From positions 1-6,212 of the forward strand of contig JAEWOM010000156.1 in the NCBI GenBank assembly GCA_023399675.1: DNA of 6,212 bases. The letters run 5' to 3'. The translations under genes and the position numbers were made by a program. Origin of the DNA: Bacteroidota bacterium (GTDB lineage: Bacteria > Bacteroidota > Bacteroidia > Flavobacteriales > Weeksellaceae). The notes below the pieces were generated by a model, which was given only the letters and a program-made list of their open reading frames with translations, ran no database searches and had not been told where the DNA came from. Positions 5,792 through 6,212 of the stretch are shown here, in pieces (position 1 is the first letter of the stretch; each line of letters begins with the position of its first letter).

Positions 5792-6212
5792 ATGCCAACT
5801 TCAACGGACGATTTTAACAAACGAAGGCTCAGATCCAGCAATATTACGGTAGTGGTAAGTATCGCGCTGGTGCTTTTTTTGGTAGGCCTGTGTGGAATGA
5901 TCTTGATCAATGCACAGAAATATTCAGATTATCTGAAGGAGCAATTGGTGGTTAACGCTTACTTTGACGAAAATTACAACCCGCAGGATTCTGCGAAACT
6001 CATCAAGCAGGAAATGGAAGCGGTGGAAAAAATCAGCCAACTCAGTTCCGTACGAAAAGCTACCTATATTTCCAGAGATCAGGCAACAGTGGAAGCGAAG
6101 AAAAGTCTGGGAATCGACGGGCAGGAACTTTTTGATGCAGATATTTTTCCCTCATCGGTAGAAGTCGCTCTTAAGCCTGAATTCGTTGATTCTGCAAAAG
6201 TAAATGTGGCAC
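5792..6212 (+). CDS. ftsX: Cell division protein FtsX (ABC transporter permease subunit), 3'-truncated
   Basis: The frame is open from ATG 5792 to the window end, giving 140 complete codons. The ATG is the first one after an in-frame TAA at 5738-5740. Residues 1-17 are a short basic cytoplasmic tail (FNKRRLRSSN), characteristic of Bacteroidota FtsX. Residues about 18-41 are the first membrane segment. From about 42 onward lies the extracytoplasmic domain, with AQKYSDYLKEQL, then VVNAYFDEN, TYISRDQA, AKKSLGID and FPSSVEVALKPE. The three further membrane segments expected of the family would lie beyond the window. FtsX pairs with the ATPase FtsE at the division site and in studied bacteria controls cell-wall hydrolases. 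No ftsE is immediately upstream; the neighbour there is divergent rsmA. Identity rests on close recall of family sequence and is strong even though only about half of the protein is visible. Confidence 0.93.
   Translation, partial: MPTSTDDFNKRRLRSSNITVVVSIALVLFLVGLCGMILINAQKYSDYLKEQLVVNAYFDENYNPQDSAKLIKQEMEAVEKISQLSSVRKATYISRDQATVEAKKSLGIDGQELFDADIFPSSVEVALKPEFVDSAKVNVA

Overview
The window looks like chromosomal DNA from a Bacteroidota bacterium of the Flavobacteriia, most likely near the Chryseobacterium/Kaistella group (Weeksellaceae). This is inferred from protein features, not from a search: a type IX secretion (T9SS) type-B C-terminal domain, a choice-of-anchor L domain, a Bacteroidota-style FtsX N-terminus, a TAnnTTTG-type promoter, and no clear Shine-Dalgarno sequence before most starts.

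Layout. Positions 2-2127 (+) hold three closely spaced genes: the 3' part of rnz (ribonuclease Z, cut by the window start), a TIGR02757/DUF2400-family protein of unknown function, and a small protein with two membrane segments followed by a very regular acidic heptad-repeat coiled coil. Gaps of 19 and 31 bp suggest one transcription unit, although the third gene may also have its own -7 element. A 270-bp AT-rich gap (2128-2397) carries a weak terminator-like hairpin and a good Bacteroidota-type promoter. That promoter drives an 808-residue secreted protein (2398-4824, +) with a signal peptide, a choice-of-anchor L domain, several Ig-like/adhesin modules and a T9SS type-B sorting domain. A strong hairpin at 4842-4866 separates it from the convergent gene rsmA/ksgA (4869-5642, -), whose stop codon lies in the terminator T-tract. 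A 149-bp divergent gap containing a perfect 9-bp inverted repeat leads to ftsX (5792 to window end, +), which runs off the window.

How the genes work together. Most of the window is housekeeping: tRNA 3'-end processing (rnz), 16S rRNA dimethylation (rsmA) and cell division (ftsX). The T9SS cargo gene is a self-contained surface-protein unit, with its own promoter and terminator, set between conserved genes. No mobile element, CRISPR array, tRNA or rRNA was seen. The least explained items are the TIGR02757 protein, the heptad-repeat membrane protein and the inverted repeat before ftsX. I found no convincing evidence of a wholly new multi-gene system.
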